64,000 nt of DNA, taken from Chitinophaga sp. GTDB lineage: Bacteria; Bacteroidota; Bacteroidia; Chitinophagales; Chitinophagaceae. The number at the start of each line of letters is the position of its first letter. The stretch's first letter is position 1. Location: positions 372,001 to 436,000 of the forward strand of contig NZ_JAFAIX010000005.1 in NCBI RefSeq assembly GCF_019236475.1, read 5' to 3'. The notes beneath the pieces were generated by a model. That model saw only the letters and a list, made by a program, of their open reading frames with translations, ran no database searches and was not told the origin of the DNA. Both the position numbers and the translations under genes were made by a program. Below are positions 23,792 through 32,875 of the stretch, piece after piece.

Positions 23792-24832
23792 ATGAAACAA
23801 GGGTGGTATAAAAATAAATGGGCAGTAGTAGCGCTACATGTATTTGCATGGGTGCTGCTGTACTCGTTGCCGTACTTGCTGAAACCTTCCTACCAGGACC
23901 CCGAACGGAAACACTCTCCCGATCACGATGCCTGGTCGGTTTTTAGCTATGTATATTATACGGCACTAGTAGGATTTTTCTATTTGAATGCCCTCATTTA
24001 TATACCCACTTTTGTTTATAAGAAAAGATACCTGGAGTATGCAGCCTCTTTGCTTACGGTGCTACTGGCACTGTACAGTATGCGCTACGCATTTGAGATG
24101 GTCTTTCTGAAAGCCCATAAAATAGATATCAAGCCAGCTATCCTCTTTACATTTTTCACCTCCTTCTTCGTATTATCCTCGAGTACAGCCTACCAGATGA
24201 TCAAGGACCGTCTCCTCAACGAGCGACTGGCGTCTGAAAAAGTAAAAGAAAACCTCCAAACGGAATTGTCACTATTACGGTCGCAGGTAAGTCCGCATTT
24301 CATGTTCAATGTACTGAACAACATGGTGGCCCTGGCACGCAAGAAATCCGATGCCCTGGAACCTTCCCTCATAAAGCTTTCTAGCCTGATGCGCTATATG
24401 CTCTACGAAACCGATGAACAGAAAGTGCCGCTGGTCAAGGAATCAGAATACCTCCAAAGCTATATAGACCTGCAACAGCAGCGTTTTGGTAAAAATGTTA
24501 CCATCGTTTCGCAGTTGGATGCGCCGGAAACAGGATATGAAATAGAACCCATGCTGCTCATCCCCTTCGTGGAAAATGCCTTCAAACATGGTACAGGTAT
24601 GATTATGGATGCCATGATAGATATCCAGTTGGAAGTGAAAGAAAAGGTGCTGTACTTCACGGTAAAGAATAAATACAATAATATTCCGATGGAAGTCAAA
24701 GATAAAACGAGCGGCATCGGATTGGCCAATGTGAGTCGCCGACTCAATCTATTGTACGACCAGCAGCACAAACTGGACATCCATAAACAGGATGGATGGT
24801 TTTCTGTATTATTGCAACTAAATCTGCACTGA
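23792..24832 (+). CDS. Sensor histidine kinase, LytS/YehU (His_kinase, PF06580) family
   Basis: 346 residues with four transmembrane helices in the first ~140, no periplasmic sensor domain of note, then a coiled linker and the kinase core. The phospho-acceptor histidine is in SPHFMFNVLNNMVAL and the ATP lid/N-box region is PFVENAFKHGTGM, with SGIGLANVSRRLNLLY as the glycine motif. It forms an operon with the LytTR regulator: its TGA overlaps the regulator's ATG by one base (TGATG). It most likely senses an envelope or membrane signal. Confidence 0.92.
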   Translation: MKQGWYKNKWAVVALHVFAWVLLYSLPYLLKPSYQDPERKHSPDHDAWSVFSYVYYTALVGFFYLNALIYIPTFVYKKRYLEYAASLLTVLLALYSMRYAFEMVFLKAHKIDIKPAILFTFFTSFFVLSSSTAYQMIKDRLLNERLASEKVKENLQTELSLLRSQVSPHFMFNVLNNMVALARKKSDALEPSLIKLSSLMRYMLYETDEQKVPLVKESEYLQSYIDLQQQRFGKNVTIVSQLDAPETGYEIEPMLLIPFVENAFKHGTGMIMDAMIDIQLEVKEKVLYFTVKNKYNNIPMEVKDKTSGIGLANVSRRLNLLYDQQHKLDIHKQDGWFSVLLQLNLH

Positions 24833-25545
24833 TGCTGAAATGTATTGCCGTAGACGATGAACCACTGGCACTTGATTTACTGGAAGATAATATTTCCAAA
24901 GTCCCTTACCTCCAGTTGGTAGCCAAATGTAACAATGCCTTCGAAGCGATAGAAGTACTGCAAAAACAACCCGTAGATCTCATTTTCCTGGATATTCAGA
25001 TGCCAGGACTCACCGGTTTGCAGTTCCTGCAATCTATGGCCAGTAAACCTATGGTCATACTGATTACTGCCTATGAAAAATATGCCTTGGAAGGGTTCAA
25101 CCTGGATGTAACAGATTATCTTGTAAAACCTGTTCCCCTAGAGCGTTTTGTAAGGGCATGCAATAAAGCCTACGAACTTTTCCTCTTAAAATCTGGCAAC
25201 AAATCCAGTAGAGAACTACAACCGGAATTCTTCTTTGTAAATGTGGATTACAGTCTGTTCAAAGTGGTATTTGATGATATCATCTGGATAGAAGGACTGA
25301 AAGACTATGTACGTATTCATCTGAAGAATGGCACCAAGCCCATAGTAACACGAATGAGTATAAAATCCATGGAAGAACAATTGCCGGTCAACAGATTTCT
25401 GCGCGTGCATAAATCCTATATTGTAGCCGTGTCCTGCATTACAGCTATCCGCAAAAACAGTGTATTCCTGGATGAATTGGAGTTACCGGTGGGTGATACT
25501 TATCGGGAACCCTTGCAAGCACTTACCGGAAAGACGGGATTCTAA
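24832..25545 (+). CDS. LytTR-family DNA-binding response regulator
   Basis: 237 residues from the ATG overlapping the kinase stop. The receiver covers residues 1-120 with VDDEP, phospho-acceptor Asp54 in LIFLDIQMPG, and KPVP. The LytTR domain fills the C-terminal ~100 residues (DIIWIEGLKDYVRIHL, MSIKSMEEQLP, FLRVHKSYIVAV). LytTR proteins bind pairs of short direct repeats upstream of their targets. The identical TGGTCGCA element before the kinase gene and before the barrel gene just downstream makes both likely targets. Confidence 0.92.
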   Translation: MLKCIAVDDEPLALDLLEDNISKVPYLQLVAKCNNAFEAIEVLQKQPVDLIFLDIQMPGLTGLQFLQSMASKPMVILITAYEKYALEGFNLDVTDYLVKPVPLERFVRACNKAYELFLLKSGNKSSRELQPEFFFVNVDYSLFKVVFDDIIWIEGLKDYVRIHLKNGTKPIVTRMSIKSMEEQLPVNRFLRVHKSYIVAVSCITAIRKNSVFLDELELPVGDTYREPLQALTGKTGF

Positions 25546-25598
25546 AAAGCATGCATTCACGTCACAAAACATAACTTTCGTAGCATTTTTTCCAAAGA

Positions 25599-25642
25599 TG
25601 GTCGCATTTACTTTAAAACAATAAAAACCCGCAATACTTTTG
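25599..25642 (+). promoter_or_regulatory. Shared element TGGTCGCA-N28-TACTTTTG upstream of the barrel gene
   Basis: TGGTCGCA at 25599-25606 and an exact -7 box TACTTTTG at 25635-25642, separated by 28 bases, as upstream of the LytS-type kinase. It ends 22 bases before the ATG at 25665. Both sites are preceded by ATTTTT. Confidence 0.65.
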
Positions 25643-25664
25643 CATTCTCATAATTCCCTTTATT

Positions 25665-28229
25665 ATGCAAAAGTTATATCTGTTAATTACCTTTTTATTG
25701 TTAACTCTTGTGGGTGCCCAGGCCCAAGCCCCTGCTGGTGCGCGTGGCGGTGGAGCCATGCCTGGCGGCATGACCGGACATCTGTATGGTAAGATCCTAG
25801 ACAACGATGGTAAACCAGTTCCCTATGCTTCTGTTATCATCCTCCAATCTAAGGTGGATTCACTCACCAAAAAACCAAAGGATGTATTGGTAAAAGGAGC
25901 TTTAACCAAAGTTAATGGTGAATTTAGTTTGGACGACGTTCCTCTGCGCCGCGGTTTAAAACTTAAAATTAGTGTTACCGGCTTCAAAACAATTGAGCGC
26001 CCGGTAACTTTCCCTCCATTGGATAAAGATCTGGGAAATCTCAAGCTGGAAGTAGATGTAAGCCAGTTAAAAGGCGTAACTGTAGCCGGTTCAAAACCAC
26101 TGATGCAACTCGATGTTGACAAGAAAGTGTTCAACGTAGAGAAAAATCTGACTAGCGCCGGCGGTACTGCTGTAGACGTAATGAAAAACGTTCCTTCTGT
26201 GAATGTAGACATCGATGGTAACGTTACCGTTAGAAATTCAAGTCCTCAGCTCTATATCGACGGTCGCCCTACTACCTTGACCCTGGACCAAGTTCCTGCT
26301 GACGCTATCGAAAGCGTAGAAGTGATCACTAACCCTTCTGCAAAATACGATGCATCTGGTGGTAACGCTGGTATCCTGAACCTCGTGTTGAAGAAAAACC
26401 GCAAAACTGGTTACAATGGTAACTTGCGTGCAGGTGTTGACAAACGTGGTGCACTCAATGGTGGCGCCGATTTCAACCTGCGTCAAGGTAAATTCAACGT
26501 GAGTGCCAGTGCCATGGGCAATCAAATGAAAAGCAGAAGTACCGGTTTCACCGACAGAAATAATTTCGGTAATGGTGCTACTCCTTCCTACATTCACCAG
26601 GATAATAGCAATAGAACCAATGGTGGATTCATATTCGGAAAACTGGGAGTAGACTACTTCATGACTAACCGTACTACTTTGTCCATTGCTGGTATCAAAG
26701 TACACGGTCAGATGAAACCTGGAGAAGTAATTGACACCCGTACCGATAGCCTGTTCTCTGCTGGCACTGTGAGCAATTTCAGTAACCGTATTTCTGATAC
26801 ACGTTTTCAATTCAATGCCAACGGGCTGGTATTGGGTATGAAACAACTGTTTCCGAAGGAAGGAGAAGAGTGGACCGTGGATGTCAATTACTTCGGAGGT
26901 TCTTCCGATAATGACGCGCTGTATACCACCAATTATCTGAAAGGTAATACCTCCCAGATCGGTGGTAAAGAAGTACAGAAAATCAATGGTGGCGGCGATA
27001 TCAGCTTCCTCACTGCTCAAACCGACTTCGTAGACCCGCTGACCAAAACCATGAAACTGGAAACTGGTCTGCGTTTCTCTAGAAAAACAATTAATACCAA
27101 TACCCTGAACTCCTTCCAGGACCCAACCACCGGAGATTTTGTAGTGGTACCTGCTACCAGCATCCATTACAAAAACAACGATAACGTATATGCCGCTTAC
27201 GCCAGCGTTTCCGACCAGATCGGCAAATTTGGCTATAAGGTGGGATTACGCCTGGAAAGCAGCAATTATGATGGAGAAATCCTCGGAAAGAATCAGAAAT
27301 TCAGCAATAATTATCCTGCAAGTCTGTTCCCTTCTGTGTTCCTGACAGAGAAGCTGAAAAACAACCAGGAATTGCAAGCAAGTTATACCCGCCGTATCAA
27401 CAGGCCTAACTTCATGCAACTGATACCATATACTGATTCTACCGACCGTCTGAATATCACCAAAGGTAATCCGAACCTGGTGCCTGAGTTTACACAGTCC
27501 TTCGAGTTTTCTTACCTGAAAACGTTCAAGAACAACAGTACTTTCATGGCTACCCTGTATTACAAGTACACCAATAATCTGATTACTAGGTACCTCCAGA
27601 AAGAGCTGAACCCAGCTACTGGCGATAGTCTGCTGCTCAATACTTATATCAACGCCAATTCCAGCTATGCTGCTGGTGCGGAACTGACTGCCACCACCAA
27701 TCTTGCTAAATGGTGGAACCTTTCAGCTAACGTGAATATTTATAATTCCAAGATTAACACCACTACACTGGGAGCATCTCAGGATGCCTTATGGAGCTGG
27801 TTTGGTAAACTGAATAACAACTTCAAGCTGCCTGCGAAATTCGAGCTGCAGCTCTCTGGTACTTATCAGTCTAAAACCAACCTGCCTGTCAACAAAGAGC
27901 AGCGCCAGGACGGCCCTCCTATGCAGCAGTCTATGAATGCTTCTCAGGGTTATATCAAAGCGCTGTGGGGCGTAGATGCTGCTATCAAGAAGAGTTTCCT
28001 GAAAACCAATGCCCTTTCTGTGACATTGGCAGCAAGCGATATCTTCAGAAGCAGGATCAGCGAACAGTATTCAGAAAGCCCTTATTTCACACAAACGTAC
28101 AGCCGTTTGCGTGACCCGCAGATGTTCCGCCTAACAGTAGCTTACCGTTTTGGTAAGATGGATGTGGGCTTGTTCAAACGCAAGAACATGGGAGCAGGTA
28201 TGCAGGGCATGTCTGAAGTAATGCAATAG
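25665..28229 (+). CDS. Outer-membrane beta-barrel protein, TonB-receptor-like, with CarboxypepD_reg domain
   Basis: 854 residues: a signal peptide (to about residue 21), a short Gly/Ala/Pro-rich linker, a carboxypeptidase-regulatory-like domain (GKILDNDGKPVPYASVIIL onward), a plug-like part with LDVDKKVFNVEKN, DVMKNVPSVNVDIDGNVTVR and ADAIESVEVITNPSAKYDASG, then a long barrel with many aromatic strand ends. This is the OMP_b-brl_3 type seen in Bacteroidota, often of unknown substrate and near LytTR systems. It follows the LytS/LytTR pair by 119 bp and shares their upstream element, and it ends at a strong terminator. Confidence 0.88.
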   Translation: MQKLYLLITFLLLTLVGAQAQAPAGARGGGAMPGGMTGHLYGKILDNDGKPVPYASVIILQSKVDSLTKKPKDVLVKGALTKVNGEFSLDDVPLRRGLKLKISVTGFKTIERPVTFPPLDKDLGNLKLEVDVSQLKGVTVAGSKPLMQLDVDKKVFNVEKNLTSAGGTAVDVMKNVPSVNVDIDGNVTVRNSSPQLYIDGRPTTLTLDQVPADAIESVEVITNPSAKYDASGGNAGILNLVLKKNRKTGYNGNLRAGVDKRGALNGGADFNLRQGKFNVSASAMGNQMKSRSTGFTDRNNFGNGATPSYIHQDNSNRTNGGFIFGKLGVDYFMTNRTTLSIAGIKVHGQMKPGEVIDTRTDSLFSAGTVSNFSNRISDTRFQFNANGLVLGMKQLFPKEGEEWTVDVNYFGGSSDNDALYTTNYLKGNTSQIGGKEVQKINGGGDISFLTAQTDFVDPLTKTMKLETGLRFSRKTINTNTLNSFQDPTTGDFVVVPATSIHYKNNDNVYAAYASVSDQIGKFGYKVGLRLESSNYDGEILGKNQKFSNNYPASLFPSVFLTEKLKNNQELQASYTRRINRPNFMQLIPYTDSTDRLNITKGNPNLVPEFTQSFEFSYLKTFKNNSTFMATLYYKYTNNLITRYLQKELNPATGDSLLLNTYINANSSYAAGAELTATTNLAKWWNLSANVNIYNSKINTTTLGASQDALWSWFGKLNNNFKLPAKFELQLSGTYQSKTNLPVNKEQRQDGPPMQQSMNASQGYIKALWGVDAAIKKSFLKTNALSVTLAASDIFRSRISEQYSESPYFTQTYSRLRDPQMFRLTVAYRFGKMDVGLFKRKNMGAGMQGMSEVMQ

Positions 28230-28258
28230 TAGACACACGTACACAATCCTATAGTTGT

Positions 28259-28307
28259 AGGGCCGGGCAGCGGTATTAGGTTCACTCCGCTCCCGGCCCT
28301 TTTTTTA
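28259..28307 (+). terminator. Rho-independent terminator after the barrel gene
   Basis: AGGGCCGGGCAGCGG pairs with CCGCTCCCGGCCCT around a 13-base loop, with one bulged base, followed by seven T residues. Confidence 0.85.
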
Positions 28308-28360
28308 TCCCGTTGTGAACAAATTTCTTCCCACATATATAAAATAGCAATACATTATAT

Positions 28361-28368
28361 TATATTTG
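28361..28368 (+). promoter_or_regulatory. -7 box TATATTTG of the PorP/SprF gene
   Basis: An exact TAnnTTTG match, 33 bases before the ATG at 28402. No TTTG appears at -33. It also argues against a TTG start at 28366, which lies inside the box. Confidence 0.5.
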
Positions 28369-28401
28369 CATGTTTTAAGAATACACCATCCATACCTATA
28401 T

Positions 28402-29340
28402 ATGATGAGGTTCCGCATGCATGCCAACAAAATATTCGCACGGATATGCTTCACCGTCGCACTCTTTTCTGCCAGTAGTCAGTTTGCCGAGGCCCAAAGC
28501 TTTGGAAACTCCAATGCTGTGGTAGATCCACTAGGAATACAATACTTCCTGAATCCCTATATGTCTAATCCGTCCTTTGCTGGACTGGATAGCGGCCTGC
28601 ATGTAAACCTCGCCTATCGCAAGCAATGGTCAGATATGCCTGGCAGTCCCCAGACCAAACTATTAACCGCAGACGGTTATGTGGGATATCGCGTAGGCGC
28701 TGGTTTGCAGGTATACAATGATGCCGCCGGGTTGCTGCAAAATACGCGGGTAGCCGCCACTTATGCCTATCATCTCCCGTTAGGGCAAGACAGGCAATTT
28801 CTGAATTTTGGTATTTCCGCTGTATTCTATGGAAAGCACCTGAATACCAAGGATATGAATGCAGACCCGAACGATCCGTCTATAGGTGCTTACAACCGCC
28901 GGGATAACTATTTTGAGTCGGATTTTGGCGTATCCTATACCGACAAACATTGGGTATTTCAGGCAGCCTTACCGAATGTATTCAGTTTTGCTAGAAACAA
29001 AGTAGAAAGCAGGACTTACGGAACCGAGAAGTTCATCATAGGCGCTGGATATAGGTTTGACGCTGGGGAGCAAATCACCAGCGTGGAGCCTAAAGTGTTT
29101 TATCGTAATATCTATGGTGGCGATGGGATTCTTGATATCGGCGCAAGAGCAGGTTTGCTGCATAATTGGGCAGATGCCACTGCCATCTACCATTCCACCG
29201 GTAATTTCACACTGGGAGCTGGCTTTGCCTATATTCCTTACCTGCATATTCAATTCCTGTACACTACACAAACGGCGGGATTACGCACCTATTCCAATGG
29301 CTCTATGGAGCTGAACCTTCGGGTCAATTTATTCCAATAG
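28402..29340 (+). CDS. PorP/SprF-family outer-membrane protein (type IX secretion-associated)
   Basis: About 312 residues from the ATG at 28402 (a second ATG follows directly). A signal peptide ends near FAEAQS. The family hallmark follows: IQYFLNPYMSNPSFAGLDSG and YRKQWSDMPGSPQTKLLTAD, then a small barrel. PorP/SprF proteins anchor or help export partners of the type IX secretion system, notably SprB-type gliding adhesins. No adhesin or other T9SS component lies beside it, so it is an isolated member whose partner is unknown. Confidence 0.9.
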   Translation: MMRFRMHANKIFARICFTVALFSASSQFAEAQSFGNSNAVVDPLGIQYFLNPYMSNPSFAGLDSGLHVNLAYRKQWSDMPGSPQTKLLTADGYVGYRVGAGLQVYNDAAGLLQNTRVAATYAYHLPLGQDRQFLNFGISAVFYGKHLNTKDMNADPNDPSIGAYNRRDNYFESDFGVSYTDKHWVFQAALPNVFSFARNKVESRTYGTEKFIIGAGYRFDAGEQITSVEPKVFYRNIYGGDGILDIGARAGLLHNWADATAIYHSTGNFTLGAGFAYIPYLHIQFLYTTQTAGLRTYSNGSMELNLRVNLFQ

Positions 29341-29365
29341 CACCTGTTTTTACACCATACATATC

Positions 29366-29396
29366 AAAAAAATCCCGCTGAATCAGCGGGATTTTT
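29366..29396. terminator. Bidirectional terminator between the PorP/SprF and SDR-like genes
   Basis: ATCCCGCTGA and TCAGCGGGAT pair around one A, flanked by an A-run on the left and a T-run on the right, so it works for both convergent genes. Confidence 0.85.
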
Positions 29397-29401
29397 ATTT
29401 T

Positions 29402-30082
29402 TCAGCCAACAGTTGAAAAATTGTTTTTAATCACTTTTACAATGTCCCTTGATTCGAGAATATGCGACTGGTAGCCGTTTTGGGAGACACGGATCATCGC
29501 TTCACCCAGTTCCCCCAGCGTACAAACATAGTTACGAAATAACATTTGCCATAGAGGGTATAACCATGCAAAAGCGTAGTAGAATTTATGGGTATTGGAA
29601 GAACCTTTCATCGGTTGAATGTATGCCGGGCGAAAATTATATACTGCTTTAAAGGGCAACTGCATCAGGTCGTTTTCAGTTTGGCCTTTCACGCGCGCCC
29701 ACATCCGACGGCTCTTACCAGTATTATCTGTTCCGGCTCCTGAAACGTAGCAGAAAGTCATATCAGGATTTTCTACGGACAATACACTTGCCAGGTACAT
29801 TGTCAGGTCGTAGGTAAAGTGTTTATATATTTCTTCTCTCATGCCGATAGAGGATACACCTACACAAAAGTAACATGCGTTAAATCCTCTTAACTGTGGC
29901 GTGATGGCAGAAATATCAAAGAAATTGTGGTGGATAATTTCTATTAGTTTGGGATGCAAAATGCCGCAAGTCTTGCGATTAATGACCAGTACTGAGGCAA
30001 TATCCGGGTGCTGTAGGCATTCGTGAAGAACACCTTCACCGACCATTCCGGTAGTACCTGTTATGATCACATTGAGTTTCAT
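29402..30082 (-). CDS. NAD(P)-binding epimerase/SDR-like protein
   Basis: 226 residues. The Rossmann loop is VIITGTTGMVGEGVLHECL (TGxTGxxG, as in atypical/extended SDR proteins), followed by LVINRKTCG for the second strand, then VSGAGTDNTGKSRRMWARVK, where Tyr of the YxxxK pair is replaced and W-A-R-V-K stands at the expected site. Such short epimerase-like proteins resemble HTATIP2/YbjT-type oxidoreductases. The substrate is unknown. It is monocistronic, and diverges from the PAS histidine kinase gene. Confidence 0.8.
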   Translation of the reverse strand: MKLNVIITGTTGMVGEGVLHECLQHPDIASVLVINRKTCGILHPKLIEIIHHNFFDISAITPQLRGFNACYFCVGVSSIGMREEIYKHFTYDLTMYLASVLSVENPDMTFCYVSGAGTDNTGKSRRMWARVKGQTENDLMQLPFKAVYNFRPAYIQPMKGSSNTHKFYYAFAWLYPLWQMLFRNYVCTLGELGEAMIRVSQNGYQSHILESRDIVKVIKNNFSTVG

Positions 30083-30155
30083 CGAAATATGTTAACTGTA
30101 AGATACACAAAGTATCGCGAATCGTTAAATTTATAAAACGCATCATCCTATTCAA

Positions 30156-31445
30156 ATGACAATCAGCAACAAGGAGCAAGGCGTTAATGTGAATGTATCT
30201 GATACTGCCGCATTTGAGCAACTGTTGGCAGCACGCACGAGAGAGCTAACTGACACTATCGAACAATTGAAAAACCGTATCCGCGAGGATGAAGCTAAAG
30301 ACAATGCCTTGCAGCGCATGAATAGCTTTCTTAGCAGCATTTGGAATAATGCGGATGCCATTATTATCGTTTTTAGTCCAGAAGGATTTATCCGCTGGTT
30401 TAATCCAACTGCGGAGCGTCTCCTCGGTTATCGGGCCGTGGACCTAATTGAAATCGAATCTCCCCTGCTCTTTCATGATCCGGAAGAACTGGAAAACCGT
30501 GCAGTGGAATTCTCCCTTCAACTACAACAAACTGTAGAACCAGGCCTGGAAACACTGACCATCAAAGCGAGGCGCAATCTCCCTAATGAATACGAATGGA
30601 ACTACATACGCCGCGATGGCTCCAAACTGCCGGTATCGCTCACGATTTCCGCTATCAGGGATGCCAGTCAGATTACAGGATATGTAGGCATCGCGATAGA
30701 TATCTCTGAGCGAAAAAAAGCCGAGGCGGATTTGCGGAAAGCGCTCATAAAAGAGAAAGATTTGAATGAATTGAAATCCCGCTTCGTATCGCTGGCATCC
30801 CATGAATTCAGGACGCCACTAAGCACCATTCTTTCCAGCGTTTACCTGATTGCGCAATATCAGCAAACCGAGGATCAACCGAAAAGAGATAAACATATTC
30901 AAAGGATTGTTTCTGCTGTTAATTTATTAACAGACTTGTTGAATGATTTTCTCTCTTTAGGTAAAATTGAGGAAGGAAAAATTCAACTCCGGAATAGTAC
31001 CTTTGAACCGAGCAAATTAATAGGCACGGTCATCAGCGAAATGCAAGGACTCCGGAAGCCTTCACAACATGTATACTATGCGCATCACGGCACGCCAACT
31101 GTTAGTCTGGATGCGGGTTTACTAAAACATATTGTGATGAACTTGGTATCCAATGCGATCAAATTTTCGCCGGATGGCGCCATCATTTCAGTAAGAAGCG
31201 AGCGTAATTATCAATACCTGCAACTGTCTGTGAAAGACAAAGGAATAGGCATTTCTAAAGAAGATCAACTGCACCTGTTCGACCGGTTTTTCCGGGGAAG
31301 AAACGCATCCCATATCCAAGGGACCGGATTGGGCTTGCATATCGTTTCGCGGTATACGGAGATCATGGGCGGCTCCATTACCTGCAAATCCATTCTGGAT
31401 GAGGGTACGGAGTTTATAGTAACTATTCCCTGCGTCGAAATATAA
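30156..31445 (+). CDS. PAS-domain sensor histidine kinase
   Basis: 429 residues, no transmembrane helix, so cytosolic. An N-terminal coiled coil (about 18-60), a PAS domain (about 60-185, with FSPEGFIRWFNPTAERLLGY and the PAC end YVGIAIDISERKKAE), HisKA with phospho-acceptor His216 in SLASHEFRTPLS, and HATPase with MNLVSNAIKFSPDG, DKGIGI and GTGLGLHIVSRY. The next gene, a receiver-CRP fusion, starts four bases after its stop, so the two form a two-component pair. Confidence 0.92.
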   Translation: MTISNKEQGVNVNVSDTAAFEQLLAARTRELTDTIEQLKNRIREDEAKDNALQRMNSFLSSIWNNADAIIIVFSPEGFIRWFNPTAERLLGYRAVDLIEIESPLLFHDPEELENRAVEFSLQLQQTVEPGLETLTIKARRNLPNEYEWNYIRRDGSKLPVSLTISAIRDASQITGYVGIAIDISERKKAEADLRKALIKEKDLNELKSRFVSLASHEFRTPLSTILSSVYLIAQYQQTEDQPKRDKHIQRIVSAVNLLTDLLNDFLSLGKIEEGKIQLRNSTFEPSKLIGTVISEMQGLRKPSQHVYYAHHGTPTVSLDAGLLKHIVMNLVSNAIKFSPDGAIISVRSERNYQYLQLSVKDKGIGISKEDQLHLFDRFFRGRNASHIQGTGLGLHIVSRYTEIMGGSITCKSILDEGTEFIVTIPCVEI

Positions 31446-31449
31446 GCAT

Positions 31450-32496
31450 ATGGAGAAAATTTTATTGATTGAAGACAACCGGGAAATCCTCGACAATATG
31501 TCCGAGATTCTTGAATTGGCCAACTACCAGGTGTTAACGGCATCCAATGGGAAAGAAGGTGTGGCCATGGCGTTGGAACATAAACCAGATCTCATCATCT
31601 GTGATATCATGATGCCGGTACTGGATGGTTTTGGCGTCCTCCACCTGCTGCATAAGAATGAAACACTACAACGTACTCCATTCATTTTCATTACCGCCCG
31701 AACAGACAGGAATGAACAGCGTAGAGGCATGGAACAAGGCGCCGATGACTATATTACCAAGCCTTTCGAAGGCACGGAACTCCTCAATGCAGTAGCTTCC
31801 CGCCTGAAAAGATCCGCTGAGCTGCGCCAGGATAAGCAAAGTAATACTACGCAGGTATTACGTCATCTCACGGAAAAAGAATTACTCGATTCGCTCAAAA
31901 ACAACAAACCTGTTGCACATTATAAAAAGAAACAACAAATTTATTCCGCAGGCAATAAGCCACAATTTCTCTACTACATCACGCAGGGAAAAGTAAAAAC
32001 TTCCAAACGTAATGAGGAAGGCAAAGAACTGATTATCGGATTGTATAATGAAGGAGATTTCTTCGGATACCAAGCCATGTTACAGGAAAGCGCCTACCAA
32101 GAAGATGCAGAAGCGATGGACGATACCTCCCTCCTATTGATTCCTCAACAGGATTTTGAATTGCTCATCAATCAACATCCGCCAGTGATGCGGAAATTTG
32201 TACAACTATTAGCTAAAAATACGGCTGAAAGAGAACAACAACTGATTGGTATTGCTTATAATTCGCTGCGGAAGAAAGTAGCGGAAGCAATATTGTTGCT
32301 CGACAAAAAATTCAATGACTCCGGTAACGACTATACGTTGCATATTAGTCGAGATAACCTGGCCGCTATGGCGGGTGTAGCGAAAGAATCGTTGATTAGA
32401 ACATTAGGAGATTTCCGTAATGAGTCGTTGATTCAATTAAAAGAAGGAGATATTATCATCACAGACAGGGAAAAGCTGGCTGCTATTATCAGTTAA
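31450..32496 (+). CDS. Response regulator fused to a CRP/FNR-type sensor and HTH (receiver-cNMP-HTH)
   Basis: 348 residues in three parts: a receiver at 1-120 (LLIEDN, Asp52 in IICDIMMP, ITART, TKP with Lys104), a cyclic-nucleotide-binding-like beta-barrel at about 150-265 (YSAGNKPQFLYYITQGKVKT, GLYNEGDFFGYQAML), and a CRP-type winged helix at about 275-345 (ISRDNLAAMAGVAKESLIRTL). The fusion lets phosphorylation by the upstream PAS kinase act on a CRP-like DNA binder. The barrel lacks an obvious cAMP phosphate cassette, so a second ligand is not assured. The architecture is found mainly in Bacteroidota. Confidence 0.92.
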   Translation: MEKILLIEDNREILDNMSEILELANYQVLTASNGKEGVAMALEHKPDLIICDIMMPVLDGFGVLHLLHKNETLQRTPFIFITARTDRNEQRRGMEQGADDYITKPFEGTELLNAVASRLKRSAELRQDKQSNTTQVLRHLTEKELLDSLKNNKPVAHYKKKQQIYSAGNKPQFLYYITQGKVKTSKRNEEGKELIIGLYNEGDFFGYQAMLQESAYQEDAEAMDDTSLLLIPQQDFELLINQHPPVMRKFVQLLAKNTAEREQQLIGIAYNSLRKKVAEAILLLDKKFNDSGNDYTLHISRDNLAAMAGVAKESLIRTLGDFRNESLIQLKEGDIIITDREKLAAIIS

Positions 32497-32499
32497 GCA

Positions 32500-32874
32500 T
32501 TACTGATTCATTCCTGCAAATTGCAGGAAGTGGGCGCGCAGGGCAACAAAGTCTTGTTCTGTTTTATCTACATCCCGTTGTAGTTCGTGGAATGAAAACG
32601 GGACTTTTACGGCTGTCTGTTTTTTCAGCCATTCGCGGACTTCTCCAATTTCATGACGTAAAAGCAGGAGTCCTTCTTCTACGATAAGGAAACGGGCCTG
32701 GTATTTTTCGGCGGTTTCTACAAACTCCTGGGTTACAGTCCTGGATAGTGCCGCAGCCAGCAAGCGGATTAACAGGGCATTCTCTTCTCTCAGCTCTTCT
32801 ACTACTGTAAGCCACGAGCGACAAATCCTGTCCTGTTCCGCCTTTACGTGAATGCTATTCTCCAAATGTTGCAT
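32500..32874 (-). CDS. Unrecognised helical protein
   Basis: I do not recognise a family. 124 residues, no signal peptide or membrane segment, strongly helical with heptad-like spacing (WLTVVEELREENALLIRLLA, VEEGLLLLRHEIGEVREWLK), suggesting a coiled coil. It follows the next listed gene (32876) by one base, so the two are translated together and may form a complex. It converges with the receiver-CRP gene with a three-base gap. The real reading frame is supported by the tight spacing and long helical pattern. Confidence 0.6.
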   Translation of the reverse strand: MQHLENSIHVKAEQDRICRSWLTVVEELREENALLIRLLAAALSRTVTQEFVETAEKYQARFLIVEEGLLLLRHEIGEVREWLKKQTAVKVPFSFHELQRDVDKTEQDFVALRAHFLQFAGMNQ

Positions 32875-32875
32875 A

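Noticed and set aside
26238-27167. 309-codon minus-strand frame inside the barrel gene
   Set aside because: Long but without any domain; the plus strand encodes a continuous conserved barrel.
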